A DNA stretch of 64,000 nucleotides. Source: Peptoniphilus lacydonensis (GTDB taxonomy: Bacteria > Bacillota > Clostridia > Tissierellales > Peptoniphilaceae). The notes under the pieces are model-generated. The model was given only the letters and a program-made list of their open reading frames with translations, ran no database searches and had not been told where the DNA came from. The translations under genes were made by a program, and so were the position numbers. This document shows positions 45,484 to 55,342 of this stretch, piece after piece. The stretch lies in NCBI RefSeq assembly GCF_900106515.1, contig NZ_FNWF01000003.1, positions 558,001 through 622,000 of the forward strand. The letters run 5' to 3'. Position 1 is the first letter of the stretch, and each line of letters starts with the position of its first letter.

Positions 45484-46795
45484 TTACTAATTTCCTCAAT
45501 TCCTTCCAAGTTTTTATTTTTTTAGAACTCTTATCTAAATTATAAAAATAGGGATTCGTAAATCCATAGAGTTCTCCATCTTCGCATCTAACATTTACTC
45601 TTGCATAATGATAATTTTCATCTAAATCAAGCTTTATGTTTAAAGATTTTTCACAAGTCTTTAATATTTTTCCATCTAATATAAATTCTATAAAAAGTTT
45701 TTTATTGTGAAAAGTATTTTCTTCTAATTTCATAAAAAATTCACAATCTTCTATTTCTTTTAGCTCAATTAACTTTTCCCTAGATACAGAAATTTTCCCA
45801 GATAACATACCATCTTTTAACTTATCCTTTGAAAGATTTTTTGAATATACAAATGTCTTAGGATCTCCAAGTAAAGAGGGATAATTTGAATTTTCATATT
45901 TTTCATCTGGATAAAGATGGGAATCGCTTCCGCCCAGTCCATAGACTTCATAGCCATTTTGTAAAAGTATATCCCATGCAAAAAGTGCCTTTTCCATGGC
46001 GTCAACAGAAGTCATATATGTTGGATCATTTATTATTTCCATAAATTTCAAATTTTTTAAATTATAATCATCTACTAAAAATTCAAAAGTTTCCATAAAT
46101 GGATGATTTATAGAATAAATTTCTCCATCCAAACTTTCAAGTATCTTTAAAAGTCCCTCTTCCGTGTTTAAAATCTCAAGAGAAAACTTATCAAATATAG
46201 ATTGATTCGTAAAAAATATATTTATGTGACCAAAACTTGATGTTACTTCCGTTCCTTCTATTATTAAAAGCTCGCTTTCTGGAAATTTTGTGTGATTAAA
46301 GTTGTGATCTGTTGGCGAAAAAAATGATAACTCCTTCTTTTTTGCTACTTCTATATTTTCTTCTGGGGACAATTTCCCATCAGAATAAAATGTGTGAGTG
46401 TGGAAATCTCCTGCATACCACTTTTCTTCCTTTGATTTAACTTCTGAAGATTCTATATCAATTTCATTTTTTGAATTGACTTCACTTTTCTTTTCTCCGA
46501 TGGTCAAAGTAACATCACTTTTTTTATATAGAAGATAAGAAATTTTGTAATCTCCGCTTTCAAGACTTTTAAATCCATCTGAAGATTTTAAAATGTCCTT
46601 TGACATAAATCTATTTACACTTCTATTAGTTGTAATACTGCCACAAATTTTTTCATCTTTATAAATAAACAAACTTATAAAAAATTCTTCGCCACAAATT
46701 TTTATTTCAATGGAATCTTCTTTCACGTCATTCTTACTTATTCTTAAATCAATTTCATTGTATCCATCTTTTAGATTTTCTATAATATTTTCCAT
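45461..46795 (-). CDS. PHP-domain metallohydrolase (CehA/McbA-like)
   Basis: 444 residues. The N-terminal ~125 residues form an unassigned beta domain. The PHP domain starts at DFHTHTFYSDG (metal-binding H-x-H), then SPTDHN, EGTEVTSSFGHINIF, INHPF and GGSDSH, a complete metal set. The family contains phosphoesterases. The last ~90 residues look like a small beta domain. Downstream of a glycerol-phosphate-type importer and overlapping a HAD phosphatase, so a phosphodiesterase role is a fair inference. Confidence 0.8.
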   Translation of the reverse strand: MENIIENLKDGYNEIDLRISKNDVKEDSIEIKICGEEFFISLFIYKDEKICGSITTNRSVNRFMSKDILKSSDGFKSLESGDYKISYLLYKKSDVTLTIGEKKSEVNSKNEIDIESSEVKSKEEKWYAGDFHTHTFYSDGKLSPEENIEVAKKKELSFFSPTDHNFNHTKFPESELLIIEGTEVTSSFGHINIFFTNQSIFDKFSLEILNTEEGLLKILESLDGEIYSINHPFMETFEFLVDDYNLKNLKFMEIINDPTYMTSVDAMEKALFAWDILLQNGYEVYGLGGSDSHLYPDEKYENSNYPSLLGDPKTFVYSKNLSKDKLKDGMLSGKISVSREKLIELKEIEDCEFFMKLEENTFHNKKLFIEFILDGKILKTCEKSLNIKLDLDENYHYARVNVRCEDGELYGFTNPYFYNLDKSSKKIKTWKELRKLVNDKSSII

Positions 46796-46855
46796 AATTC
46801 TCCTTAAAAAAAGCTTTGAGTGTAATGTGTCCCAAAGCTAATTTTTTATAAAATT

Positions 46856-48163
46856 TTATTTGTTAATTGCATCTAGTGCTTCTTGAGCAGTCTTTGCTGC
46901 TTCATCAAGAGCTTCTTTTGCATCAATATTTTGAAGTTCAACTTTGTCAGCTGCAATACTTAATGCATCTGTAATCTTTCCATCAGTTGGATCTATAAAT
47001 GCAGGTGAAGCGTGCATTGCTTGTTCATAAGGCACATTTGCATATGGATTTTCTTCTATAAATTTTTTGTAGTCATCTACTTCTGCGGCACTCTTTCTCA
47101 CTGGAATATATCCAATCTTTTTAGACCACTTTGCAGAAACTTCTGGGCTTGTAAAATAAGCAATCCATTCGTAAGCTGCTTTTTGTTGCTCTTTTGTTGC
47201 AGCAGCTGGAACTAAAAGTGAATGTGCCCCTGCTACTGGCTTTCCTGGATTTCCATTTAATCCTGGTTGTGGAAGTGATGAAATTTTTGTAAAATCAAGG
47301 TCTCCCTTGTCACCTGATGAACCTGTGTAGGACATTGCATCTCCATTCATTACATCATCAATAGTTCTGTACCAATATTCCCAACCTTGTCCACCTGATT
47401 CAATTTTCGTAGTTTTGTCATCAAAAATTTGCTTTCTCACAAAATTCCAAGCATCAATCCACTCTTTGCTATTAATTAAAACTTTCTTGCCATCGTCAGA
47501 AAGTATTTTTCCACCATTTGAAAGTGCCATATCAATTAAATTTTCGTGATTATACATAACAAGATGTCCATAGTCTGCAATTTTCTTGTCTTGAATTTCT
47601 TTTGAATATTTAAAAACATCTTCCCAAGTATCGTAAACTTTTTTTGGATCAAGTCCTGCTTTATCAAGTAAATCTTTTCTATAATAAATTACTTGAGTAG
47701 TTCCATAAGCAGGAAATCCATAAATTTTTCCATCTATCACTTCTGGTTTCATAAATACATCTAAGTAATCATCTAGTGGAGTCTTTTTATCGTCAATATA
47801 TTCTGATAAATCTGCAAGCATTCCATCTTTAACTCTAAGTTCAACATTTGAACCAATATAAACTGCTGGCGGTTTTTTTGCTGCAACAGCAGCTTGAACC
47901 TTTTGGAAAGTTTCTGCATAATCAGCTTGTTGTACACCTACAACTTTCACCTTGTCTTGAGATTCATTAAATTCTTTTATGATTTCTTCCATAGTTTCTC
48001 CAGCAACTGAACCTAGACCATACCAAAATTCAATTTCAGTTGGCCCATCACCATTTTCCTTTTGGTCATCTTCTTTCATTGCTGTTTTTGATGCATTTGA
48101 GCAACCTGTAAATAGCATTAGAGCACACAAAATAATTAATAATCTTTTTGTAATTTTCTTCAT
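46856..48163 (-). CDS. ABC transporter substrate-binding lipoprotein (UgpB-like)
   Basis: 435 residues. Lipoprotein signal with lipobox FTGC (Cys about 21). Family 1 extracellular solute-binding protein: EIEFWYGLG at the mature start, GFPAYGTTQVIYYRKDLLDKAGLDP near 160 and FTSPEVSAKWSKKIGYIPVRKSA near 360. Resembles UgpB (glycerol-3-phosphate) and other carbohydrate binders; ligand not proven. Operon ugpC-ugpA-ugpE-ugpB-PHP-HAD. Confidence 0.88.
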   Translation of the reverse strand: MKKITKRLLIILCALMLFTGCSNASKTAMKEDDQKENGDGPTEIEFWYGLGSVAGETMEEIIKEFNESQDKVKVVGVQQADYAETFQKVQAAVAAKKPPAVYIGSNVELRVKDGMLADLSEYIDDKKTPLDDYLDVFMKPEVIDGKIYGFPAYGTTQVIYYRKDLLDKAGLDPKKVYDTWEDVFKYSKEIQDKKIADYGHLVMYNHENLIDMALSNGGKILSDDGKKVLINSKEWIDAWNFVRKQIFDDKTTKIESGGQGWEYWYRTIDDVMNGDAMSYTGSSGDKGDLDFTKISSLPQPGLNGNPGKPVAGAHSLLVPAAATKEQQKAAYEWIAYFTSPEVSAKWSKKIGYIPVRKSAAEVDDYKKFIEENPYANVPYEQAMHASPAFIDPTDGKITDALSIAADKVELQNIDAKEALDEAAKTAQEALDAINK

Positions 48164-48204
48164 TTTTTCTCCTTTTTAACTTTTTATTTTTATAAATATA
48201 ATTC

Positions 48205-49026
48205 TTATCCCTTTATTCCACTGTCAGATATTCCTTTTATAAACCACTTTTGTAGGACTACAAAAAGTATTAAAAGTGGCAATACAGATATAGTGTTTCC
48301 TGCCATAAGAAGAGGCAAATTTTCTCCAAAATTTCCCTGTGATGTGAAAAACTTATTTAGTCCAACGCTTATCAAATATTTTGATTTTGAATTGGTAATA
48401 AGAGATGGCCACATATAATTGTTATACATTGTTACAAATTGTATAAGGGCACTAGTAAGTATTGTTGATTTTGAAATGGGAAGTATTACTTTTAAAAGTA
48501 TATCTCTGTCACTTGCACCATCCATTTCTGCCGCTTCAATTAACTCTTTTGGGACTTCTTTAAAGGTATTGTAAAGCATATAGATTGTAAAAACTGCAAC
48601 TGCATTTGAAATAATAATTCCTGTCAAAGTATCTATTAAACCCATCTTTGCAATTATTACATAGCTTGGAACATAAGTTGTGGCAGCAGGTAACATATAA
48701 GTTAAAAGAATGCCCTTAAACAAAACTCCTCTAGCTTTAAAAGAAAATCTATACATCCCATAAGCAAGTAAAACTCCTGTAATAATTTGTAAAACTACAA
48801 TTATTATAGATGTCACAATTGAATTTATAATATATAAATCAAAGGGTGCCAAATTTAATGCTCCAGCAAAATTTCTAAAATCCAAAAAATCCGGCACAAA
48901 ACTAAGAGGCTTTCGCATAATAGATTCTGTCGTCTTAAAAGAATTTGAAATCATCCACAAAAGTGGAAAGAAGGTTATTATGGATAGAATTATTAAAATA
49001 ATATGTCTAAATATTTTCTTCATCAT
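48205..49026 (-). CDS. ABC transporter permease (UgpE/MalG type)
   Basis: 273 residues with six membrane helices. The EAA loop for ATPase docking reads ELIEAAEMDGASDRDILLKVILPISK (residues about 155-180). Inner-membrane subunit paired with the next upstream permease. Overlaps it by four bases. Confidence 0.9.
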   Translation of the reverse strand: MMKKIFRHIILIILSIITFFPLLWMISNSFKTTESIMRKPLSFVPDFLDFRNFAGALNLAPFDLYIINSIVTSIIIVVLQIITGVLLAYGMYRFSFKARGVLFKGILLTYMLPAATTYVPSYVIIAKMGLIDTLTGIIISNAVAVFTIYMLYNTFKEVPKELIEAAEMDGASDRDILLKVILPISKSTILTSALIQFVTMYNNYMWPSLITNSKSKYLISVGLNKFFTSQGNFGENLPLLMAGNTISVLPLLILFVVLQKWFIKGISDSGIKG

Positions 49027-49916
49027 GCATCCAACCTCTTTTTCATATGAATCATAAATAGAGATAATATTGCAGTTATTATTACTATAATTAAAGATAT
49101 TGCACTTGCACTTCCCATGTTAAATTCTTCAAAGGCTTTTTGATAAAACAAGTATAGGAGCGTTCTAGTTGAGCCTGCAGGCCCACCTCTTGTCAAAACT
49201 GAAAATTGATCGTAAGCCTGAATTGATGTAATTAAATTCATAATTAATAGAAAAAAAGTTGTCCTCTTAGTCATGGGAAAATAAATATATTTTATTTTTT
49301 CAAAAGTATTTATTCCTTCGACCTCTCCAACTTCAAATAAACTTTTTGGAATTTTACTCATTGCATCTGTATAAAATAACATTGCCCAGCCAGCATTTTT
49401 CCAAATAGTTACCATTATAACAGCAAACATCGCCGTCTTCTCATTGGAGAGCCACTCTGGTCCATTAATTCCAAAAATTTCAAGTATTCTATTTATAAGA
49501 CCCACATCCCCTCTAAGCATCCAAGACCATACAATAGACATAGCAACCATTGGAGTTACCCAAGGGGAAAATAGAAATCCTTGATATATAACTTTTCCCT
49601 TTATATTTCCTTGTAACAAGAGCGCAAATATAAACCCAAAAAATAAAACTGGCACAACAGTCCCAACTCCAAAAATAATAGTATTTTTAAAAGCTTGCCA
49701 AAAAAATTCATCTTGCAAAATACCTTTATAATTGTCTATTCCAACAACATCAAAATTTGGGCTTACATAATTCCAATTTGTAAAAGAAATTAAAATAGAA
49801 GTAATCATAGGCAAAAACCAAAAAATTATTAATGGTGTCAAAGGAACTAAAAAATAAATTAAAAATTCTTTTAGTCCCAACTTCCTCTTATAACTTTTTT
49901 TACAATTACTCTTCAT
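49023..49916 (-). CDS. ABC transporter permease (UgpA/MalF type)
   Basis: 297 residues, six helices, EAA loop near 200 (LFEVGEVEGINTFEKIKYIYFP) and the C-terminal LTRGGPAGSTRTLLYLFYQKAF segment typical of UgpA. ATG at 49916 lies inside the end of the ATPase gene; the frame up to 49958 overlaps that gene and is unlikely to be translated. Confidence 0.9.
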   Translation of the reverse strand: MKSNCKKSYKRKLGLKEFLIYFLVPLTPLIIFWFLPMITSILISFTNWNYVSPNFDVVGIDNYKGILQDEFFWQAFKNTIIFGVGTVVPVLFFGFIFALLLQGNIKGKVIYQGFLFSPWVTPMVAMSIVWSWMLRGDVGLINRILEIFGINGPEWLSNEKTAMFAVIMVTIWKNAGWAMLFYTDAMSKIPKSLFEVGEVEGINTFEKIKYIYFPMTKRTTFFLLIMNLITSIQAYDQFSVLTRGGPAGSTRTLLYLFYQKAFEEFNMGSASAISLIIVIITAILSLFMIHMKKRLDA

Positions 49917-50982
49917 GATTTTCACCTGTAAAAATTCTATTGCCAGTATCTTTATCAAAAAAATATATTTTTTCTCTTGGTAATTTTACGAATAAAGGAC
50001 CATTATCTCTAGGATTTTTTTCAAGATCGCATTTTAAAATTATCTTATTTCTATAAAGTTTACCTGATATATTGTAATCAGATCCCAAAAGTTCAATTAA
50101 ATTTATGTCAAAATCAAACCCTTCATCTCTAGAAAGCTCAATAGATTCCGGCCTTATTCCAAGAATAACTTCGCCATCAGAAATATTTATCTTCTCAACT
50201 AATTTATTTTTATTGTCGTCATAGAATATTCCATCTTTTATTTTGCCTTCTATAAAATTCATAGATGGAGATCCTAAAAATCCAGCTACAAAAGCATTAA
50301 TTGGATTGGTGTAAAGTTCCTTTGGCGTTCCAATTTGTTGAATTACTCCTTCATTTAAACAAACTATTCTTGTTGCCATAGTCATGGCCTCTGTTTGATC
50401 GTGAGTCACATATATTACAGTTGAACCTAGTCTATTTTTTAGATTTAAAATTTCCTCACGCATTTCAGCCCTAAGTTTTGCATCTAAATTTGACAAAGGT
50501 TCATCCATTAAAAAGATGTCACTCTCTTTTACAATTGCCCTTCCCAAAGCAACTCTTTGCATCTGACCTCCAGATAAATCCTTAGGCTTTCTATTTAAGT
50601 AATTAGTAAGATTTAACATTTCAGCTGTATCCCTTACTTTTTTATCAATTATATTTTTGTCAAATTTTCTTATTTTTAATCCAAAAGCTATATTATCGTA
50701 GACAGATAAATGAGGATAAAGTGCATAAGATTGAAATACCATGGCGATATTTCTATCTTTTGGTGCTAGTTCATTGGATAATTTTCCATCAATATAAAGT
50801 TCCCCACTTGTTATATCTTCAAGCCCTGCAATCATCCTTAAACTTGTCGATTTTCCACAACCAGATGGCCCTACAAAAACTATAAATTCATTTTCTCTTA
50901 TATCTATGGAAAAATCCTTTACAGAATATTCCTCATTGTCTTCATATTTTTTGCATATATTTTTTAAGCTAATTTTGGACAA
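49906..50982 (-). CDS. ABC transporter ATPase (UgpC/MsmX type)
   Basis: 358 residues. Walker A GPSGCGKST near 38, signature LSGGQMQRVALGRA near 136, Walker B IFLMDEPLSNLDAKL near 160, H-loop and a C-terminal OB/TOBE domain (GIRPESIELSRDEG). It energises the importer encoded by the next two genes. GGGAGGAG precedes the ATG. The 248-nt upstream gap is very AT-rich; several TATA-like -10s exist but I cannot assign one. Confidence 0.92.
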   Translation of the reverse strand: MSKISLKNICKKYEDNEEYSVKDFSIDIRENEFIVFVGPSGCGKSTSLRMIAGLEDITSGELYIDGKLSNELAPKDRNIAMVFQSYALYPHLSVYDNIAFGLKIRKFDKNIIDKKVRDTAEMLNLTNYLNRKPKDLSGGQMQRVALGRAIVKESDIFLMDEPLSNLDAKLRAEMREEILNLKNRLGSTVIYVTHDQTEAMTMATRIVCLNEGVIQQIGTPKELYTNPINAFVAGFLGSPSMNFIEGKIKDGIFYDDNKNKLVEKINISDGEVILGIRPESIELSRDEGFDFDINLIELLGSDYNISGKLYRNKIILKCDLEKNPRDNGPLFVKLPREKIYFFDKDTGNRIFTGENHEE

Positions 50983-51230
50983 TTTCTCTCCTCCCTCTAC
51001 CTGAACTATTCTACTTATAAATTAAATAGAAAAAATATATAATTCGTAAAAAATTTGTAAATCAAATTTTATTTTATAATTCAATTTGATAATATTTTTT
51101 TAATGACAGTATTATATAATATTATGTATTTATAACTTATATTCTGGGATGGTTATTTTATTGATTAGTTTTAAGTTATGAAAACAAGTAGTTTATTTAA
51201 AATCTAAATTGAAATATATTAAGATAAATT

Positions 51231-51590
51231 ATGAATGCCAAAAGCAAAAAAATTTTAAAATATGTATCTATTTTTGCCATACTCTATATACTTTTTCAAG
51301 TATCTCTTTCAAGTAGAAGTCACATTGCCTTTAACAAGTTTACCAAAAATAACCAAACTCTTAGTTATTTCATAAGTCTACTTACATTTAATATACTGGG
51401 AATATTTTTAATAAAAAAATCTATAATAGGATTTAATTTCTATCTCATTTTAATTTCATTTAATGTTATAGATGCAGTAGCTACGTCAGGTGATATTGCC
51501 AATTCTCTAAATGATAATTATTTTTTTATAATTCCATCTATATTTATCTTAATTGAGTGTTTTTTATTTTATAAAGAAAGAAAAAATTAA
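51231..51590 (+). CDS. Small membrane protein of unknown function
   Basis: 119 residues with three or four hydrophobic helices (about 9-25, 45-60, 64-82, 95-112) and charged ends. No family recognised and only a weak ribosome site (AAGAT). It lies alone between the ugp operon and smpB, on the opposite strand to both. Codon use is as in neighbours. It may be a real gene or a chance frame. Confidence 0.5.
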   Translation: MNAKSKKILKYVSIFAILYILFQVSLSSRSHIAFNKFTKNNQTLSYFISLLTFNILGIFLIKKSIIGFNFYLILISFNVIDAVATSGDIANSLNDNYFFIIPSIFILIECFLFYKERKN

Positions 51591-51597
51591 ATATATA

Positions 51598-51640
51598 AAA
51601 AATAAGACAGGAACTCAATACATGAGCTCTTGCCTTATTT
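51598..51640 (-). terminator. Terminator overlapping the end of smpB
   Basis: Minus-strand stem of about 17 pairs (AATAAGGCAAGAGCTCA with TGAGTTCCTGTCTTATT, G-U pairs, one mismatch), then T-rich sequence. It includes the last codons of smpB. Confidence 0.7.
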
Positions 51641-52070
51641 TCTTATCAACTTCTTTTTTCTTCATTGTTTCTCTTTTGTCCCAAAGTTTTTTACCCTTTG
51701 CCTTTGCTATTAAGACCTTTACTTTTCCCCTCTTGAGGTAGACCTTTAGTGGAATAATTGTATAGCCATCTTGAGTCTTTACTTTTTCAAGACGTAGGAT
51801 TTCACTTTTGTGCATCAAAAGTTTTCTCTTTCTCATTGGATCTACATTATGAATGTTTCCTTGTTCGTAAGGACTTATATGCATTCCATGAATAAAAATT
51901 TCTCCATTATTTATATCGCAGTAAGAATCTTTTATATTAACTTGTCCTGCTCTAATTGATTTTACTTCTGTGCCAAAAAGTTCTATGCCTGTTTCATAAG
52001 TGTCTTCAATAAAATAAAGATGGCTCGCCTTTTTATTATTTGCAATTGCATTATCTTTTTCCTTACTCAT
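51615..52070 (-). CDS. smpB: SsrA-binding protein
   Basis: 151 residues. Partner of tmRNA in rescuing stalled ribosomes. [28 protein letters not shown] at the N-terminus, then the lysine-rich C-terminal tail ([14 protein letters not shown]) that enters the ribosome. ATG at 52070 overlaps the rnr stop. No tmRNA gene was found in this window. Confidence 0.95.
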   Translation of the reverse strand: MSKEKDNAIANNKKASHLYFIEDTYETGIELFGTEVKSIRAGQVNIKDSYCDINNGEIFIHGMHISPYEQGNIHNVDPMRKRKLLMHKSEILRLEKVKTQDGYTIIPLKVYLKRGKVKVLIAKAKGKKLWDKRETMKKKEVDKKIRQELMY

Positions 52071-54165
52071 CTTTATCACCTACTAATTTAAAATCAATAT
52101 TTCCCATATTTAAATCTACATTTACAACTTCAACTTTCACTTCATCGCCAATATGAAATTCATTTTTTGTTTCATAGTCCACAGCTTTATAGTGATCTAC
52201 ATCAAATTCATAATAGTCATCCATGGATTTGTAACTCACAAGCCCCTCTATTAAATTATCAAGTTCTACAAAAATACCAAAATTTGTAATACTTGAAACA
52301 CGCCCATTGTAAACTTCTCCAATTCTCTCAGACATATACTCTGCCATTTTTATATCTTCAACTTGTCTTTCTGCATCTTGGGCAATCTTTTCTGTCTTCG
52401 AAACTTGCTCTGCAATCTCTGGCAAAACCACCTTTAAGCTTTTCACTATTCCCTTTGAAAGTTTTCCCTTTAAATACCTTTTTATAATTCTGTGAATTGT
52501 CAAATCCGCATATCTTCTTATAGGAGATGTGAAATGTGAATAATGCTCAAATGCAAGTCCAAAGTGAATATCATTTACTTCAGAATATTTTGCTTTTGTC
52601 ATAGAGCGAAGTGTAAGTGTTGATATAAACATTTCTTCTTTTGTTCCCTTTGCTTTTTCAAGAACTTTTTGCACATCAACTGGTTCCACTTTTTCATCAT
52701 AATTTATCACGTATCCCAGTGGTCTTAAATAAGAATTAAGTTCAGAAATTTTTTCTTCCTTAGGTCTTTCGTGAATTCTATATAAAAATGGAACCTTCTT
52801 AAAAAAATATTCTTTTGCAACACAGACATTTGCAAGTAGCATAAAATCTTCTATTAATTTATTAGCAGATCTTCTATCCCTTTTGTGGATATCCTTTGGC
52901 CATCCTTTTTCATCTGCATCTATTACAACCTCTGGAATGTCAAAATCTATTGCTCCGCCCTCTTCTCTCTTTTTTTGCAAAAGTTTAGAAAGCTCATACA
53001 TATTGTCCAAAATGTTTTCAATTCCACGAAGTGATTCATGCACAACTCCATTTTCTAAATAATCAGAAACATCATCATAGACAAGTCTTTTGTGAGAATT
53101 TATTACAGATTCTTTGATATTATATTTTACAACTTCGCCTTCTCTATTTACTTCCATAATACAAGATAAAGTCAGTCTATCCACACCTTCATTTAGTGAA
53201 CATATTCCATTGGAAAGTTCAAAGGGAAGCATCGGTATCACTTTATTTAAAAGATAAATAGAATTTCCTCTTTTAAAAGCCTCTTCATCAATCGCACCAT
53301 ATTCTTCAACATAATGTGCCACATCAGCAATGTGAACTCCCAAAATATAATTTCCCTCATCAGATATTTCAAGAGAAATTGCATCGTCAAAATCCTTAGA
53401 ATCTCTTCCGTCAATTGTAAATGTAATTAAATCTCTTAAATCAAGCCTTCCAATTATTTCTTCTTCAGAAACTTTTTGTGGAAGATTTTTTGCTTGAGAT
53501 TTAACTGCCTTGTTAAACTCCATGGGAATATCAAGTGACTTTGCAACAGACATCACATCTACATGAGGATCATTTGGATAACCTAAAATTTCAATTATCC
53601 TGCCCTCAGGCTTTTTATTTTCTTCTGGCCATTTTTCTATTTTAACGACGACCTTTTGACCATTTCTTGCTCCATTTATTTTTTTCTTTGGAATGTAAAT
53701 GTCCATAGTCATTTTTTCTTCATCAGCTATTACAAAGCCAAAATCTTTTTTCTTTTGAAATACACCTACAAACTTAGTGTTGCCCCTCTTGGCAATGGAA
53801 ATAACTTTGCCCTCTGGCTTATCTCCTGAAGAATCATTGTATCTTTTAACAACTACTTCATCACCATTTAATGCTGAGTTTAAATTATTCCTTGAGATAT
53901 AAATATCTTCATCAAGATTTTCAGTTATCAAAAATCCAAAACCCTTTGCATTTGTCTGAAGTTTTCCATAAAAATATCTTTCATTGTCGACGACTCTATA
54001 TTTTTTTCTGCTGTCCTTAAAAATAAGTCCTTCACATTCAAGTTCCTCTATTATTTTCATAAACTGGTTCTTTTCTTTATTTTTAATTTTAAATAGCTTA
54101 ATGAGTTCGTCCTTTGACTTTGGCTTTGAATTTTCAATAATCTTTAAAATCTTATCTTTAATCAT
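52063..54165 (-). CDS. rnr: Ribonuclease R
   Basis: 700 residues. 3'-5' exoribonuclease. N-terminal winged helix (about 1-65), two cold-shock domains, RNB catalytic domain with [18 protein letters not shown] (metal-binding aspartates, about 250) and DFMLLANV, and a C-terminal S1 domain ([21 protein letters not shown]). Functionally tied to trans-translation, matching its overlap with smpB. Starts in TAATG overlapping the ddl stop. Confidence 0.95.
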   Translation of the reverse strand: MIKDKILKIIENSKPKSKDELIKLFKIKNKEKNQFMKIIEELECEGLIFKDSRKKYRVVDNERYFYGKLQTNAKGFGFLITENLDEDIYISRNNLNSALNGDEVVVKRYNDSSGDKPEGKVISIAKRGNTKFVGVFQKKKDFGFVIADEEKMTMDIYIPKKKINGARNGQKVVVKIEKWPEENKKPEGRIIEILGYPNDPHVDVMSVAKSLDIPMEFNKAVKSQAKNLPQKVSEEEIIGRLDLRDLITFTIDGRDSKDFDDAISLEISDEGNYILGVHIADVAHYVEEYGAIDEEAFKRGNSIYLLNKVIPMLPFELSNGICSLNEGVDRLTLSCIMEVNREGEVVKYNIKESVINSHKRLVYDDVSDYLENGVVHESLRGIENILDNMYELSKLLQKKREEGGAIDFDIPEVVIDADEKGWPKDIHKRDRRSANKLIEDFMLLANVCVAKEYFFKKVPFLYRIHERPKEEKISELNSYLRPLGYVINYDEKVEPVDVQKVLEKAKGTKEEMFISTLTLRSMTKAKYSEVNDIHFGLAFEHYSHFTSPIRRYADLTIHRIIKRYLKGKLSKGIVKSLKVVLPEIAEQVSKTEKIAQDAERQVEDIKMAEYMSERIGEVYNGRVSSITNFGIFVELDNLIEGLVSYKSMDDYYEFDVDHYKAVDYETKNEFHIGDEVKVEVVNVDLNMGNIDFKLVGDKDE

Positions 54166-55337
54166 TAAATCTTTGCTCCATAACTTGTCATATTAAATAA
54201 ATTTGAATCAATGGAATAATTGTTTTCTGCTCTCTCTTTATGTCTTTCAAATCCAAGTTCAATTAACTTAGTAATTAACTCCCCTATTTTAATACCCTCT
54301 ACTTCAAAAAGATAAAAGGCAATAGAACCAGGAAGTGTATTTATTTCATTAACATAAGCCTTGTCGCCATCTACTAAAAAGTCAATTCTTGCAACCCCTG
54401 AAGCATCAATTGCTGCAAAACTTTTTTTTGCAAGATTCTTTATTTCTTTTTCAAGTTCAGGCGTCAAATCTGCCGGAAGTTTTTTATTTTGATTCTTTTG
54501 TGAAGATTTTGCACCCTTTGACCCTGCAACATATTTATCTTCATATCTCAAAAGGTCCTTAAATCCAATTGGCTCTTCTGCTGCAGAAACTTGAAACTCA
54601 TTTTCATAGCCTAAAACAGCAACATTAATTTCCCTTGGATTAACAACAGCTTCTTCCACGATTACTTTTCTATCATAATTTGCAGCAACTTCAAGAGCTT
54701 TTGAAAGATCAAGAGCATTTTCTACTCTAGAAATTCCAATTGATGAGCCTAGATTTGCTGGCTTTACAAATAGAGGGTAATTTAAATTTTTACATTTTTC
54801 AACAATATTTTGTAAATTTTTGAGTTCTTCTTTGTAAAAATATTTATAATTTGTCATTGGAATACTTTCTGATTCAAAAACTTTTCTCATGACAACTTTG
54901 TCCATCCCAACGGCCGAACTCATTACACCGCAACCGGTGTAAGGCATACCAATTAATTCAAAAAGTCCTTGGGTACATCCATCTTCTCCAAAAGTTCCAT
55001 GAAGTGCAAAAAATATTTCGTCTATCTTTTCAAAAACCTCAACAGAATTGTACTCAGGTTTAAAAAGTTTCTTTTCATTATGCTTTACACAGTATAAATT
55101 TTTGTCACCATAAATTGGTTTGAAGAAAACTTCCACTGCATCATCAAAATCTTCACTTTTATATGATTTAAAATTTTTTAAGCTATCTCCTGACAAAAAC
55201 TTTCCACTTTTTGTAATATAAATTGGGATTGGATTGTACTTACTTCTATCCATGTTTTCAATAATTTGCATTCCTGTTATCACAGAAACTTCGTGTTCAA
55301 CAGATCTTCCTCCAAAGATTACTCCTATATTTTCCAC
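54165..55337 (-). CDS. ddl: D-alanine--D-alanine ligase
   Basis: About 390 residues. Forms the D-Ala-D-Ala dipeptide. VIFGGRSVEHEVS at the N-terminus, FALHGTFGEDG, FVKPANLGSSIGISRV (ATP-grasp loop), EEAVVNPREINVAVLG and INTLPGS near 355. I prefer the GTG at 55337, 8 nt after GAGGAG; the GTG at 55346 abuts it. Directly after murF, whose reaction uses its product. Confidence 0.94.
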   Translation of the reverse strand: MENIGVIFGGRSVEHEVSVITGMQIIENMDRSKYNPIPIYITKSGKFLSGDSLKNFKSYKSEDFDDAVEVFFKPIYGDKNLYCVKHNEKKLFKPEYNSVEVFEKIDEIFFALHGTFGEDGCTQGLFELIGMPYTGCGVMSSAVGMDKVVMRKVFESESIPMTNYKYFYKEELKNLQNIVEKCKNLNYPLFVKPANLGSSIGISRVENALDLSKALEVAANYDRKVIVEEAVVNPREINVAVLGYENEFQVSAAEEPIGFKDLLRYEDKYVAGSKGAKSSQKNQNKKLPADLTPELEKEIKNLAKKSFAAIDASGVARIDFLVDGDKAYVNEINTLPGSIAFYLFEVEGIKIGELITKLIELGFERHKERAENNYSIDSNLFNMTSYGAKI

Positions 55338-55342
55338 TAATT

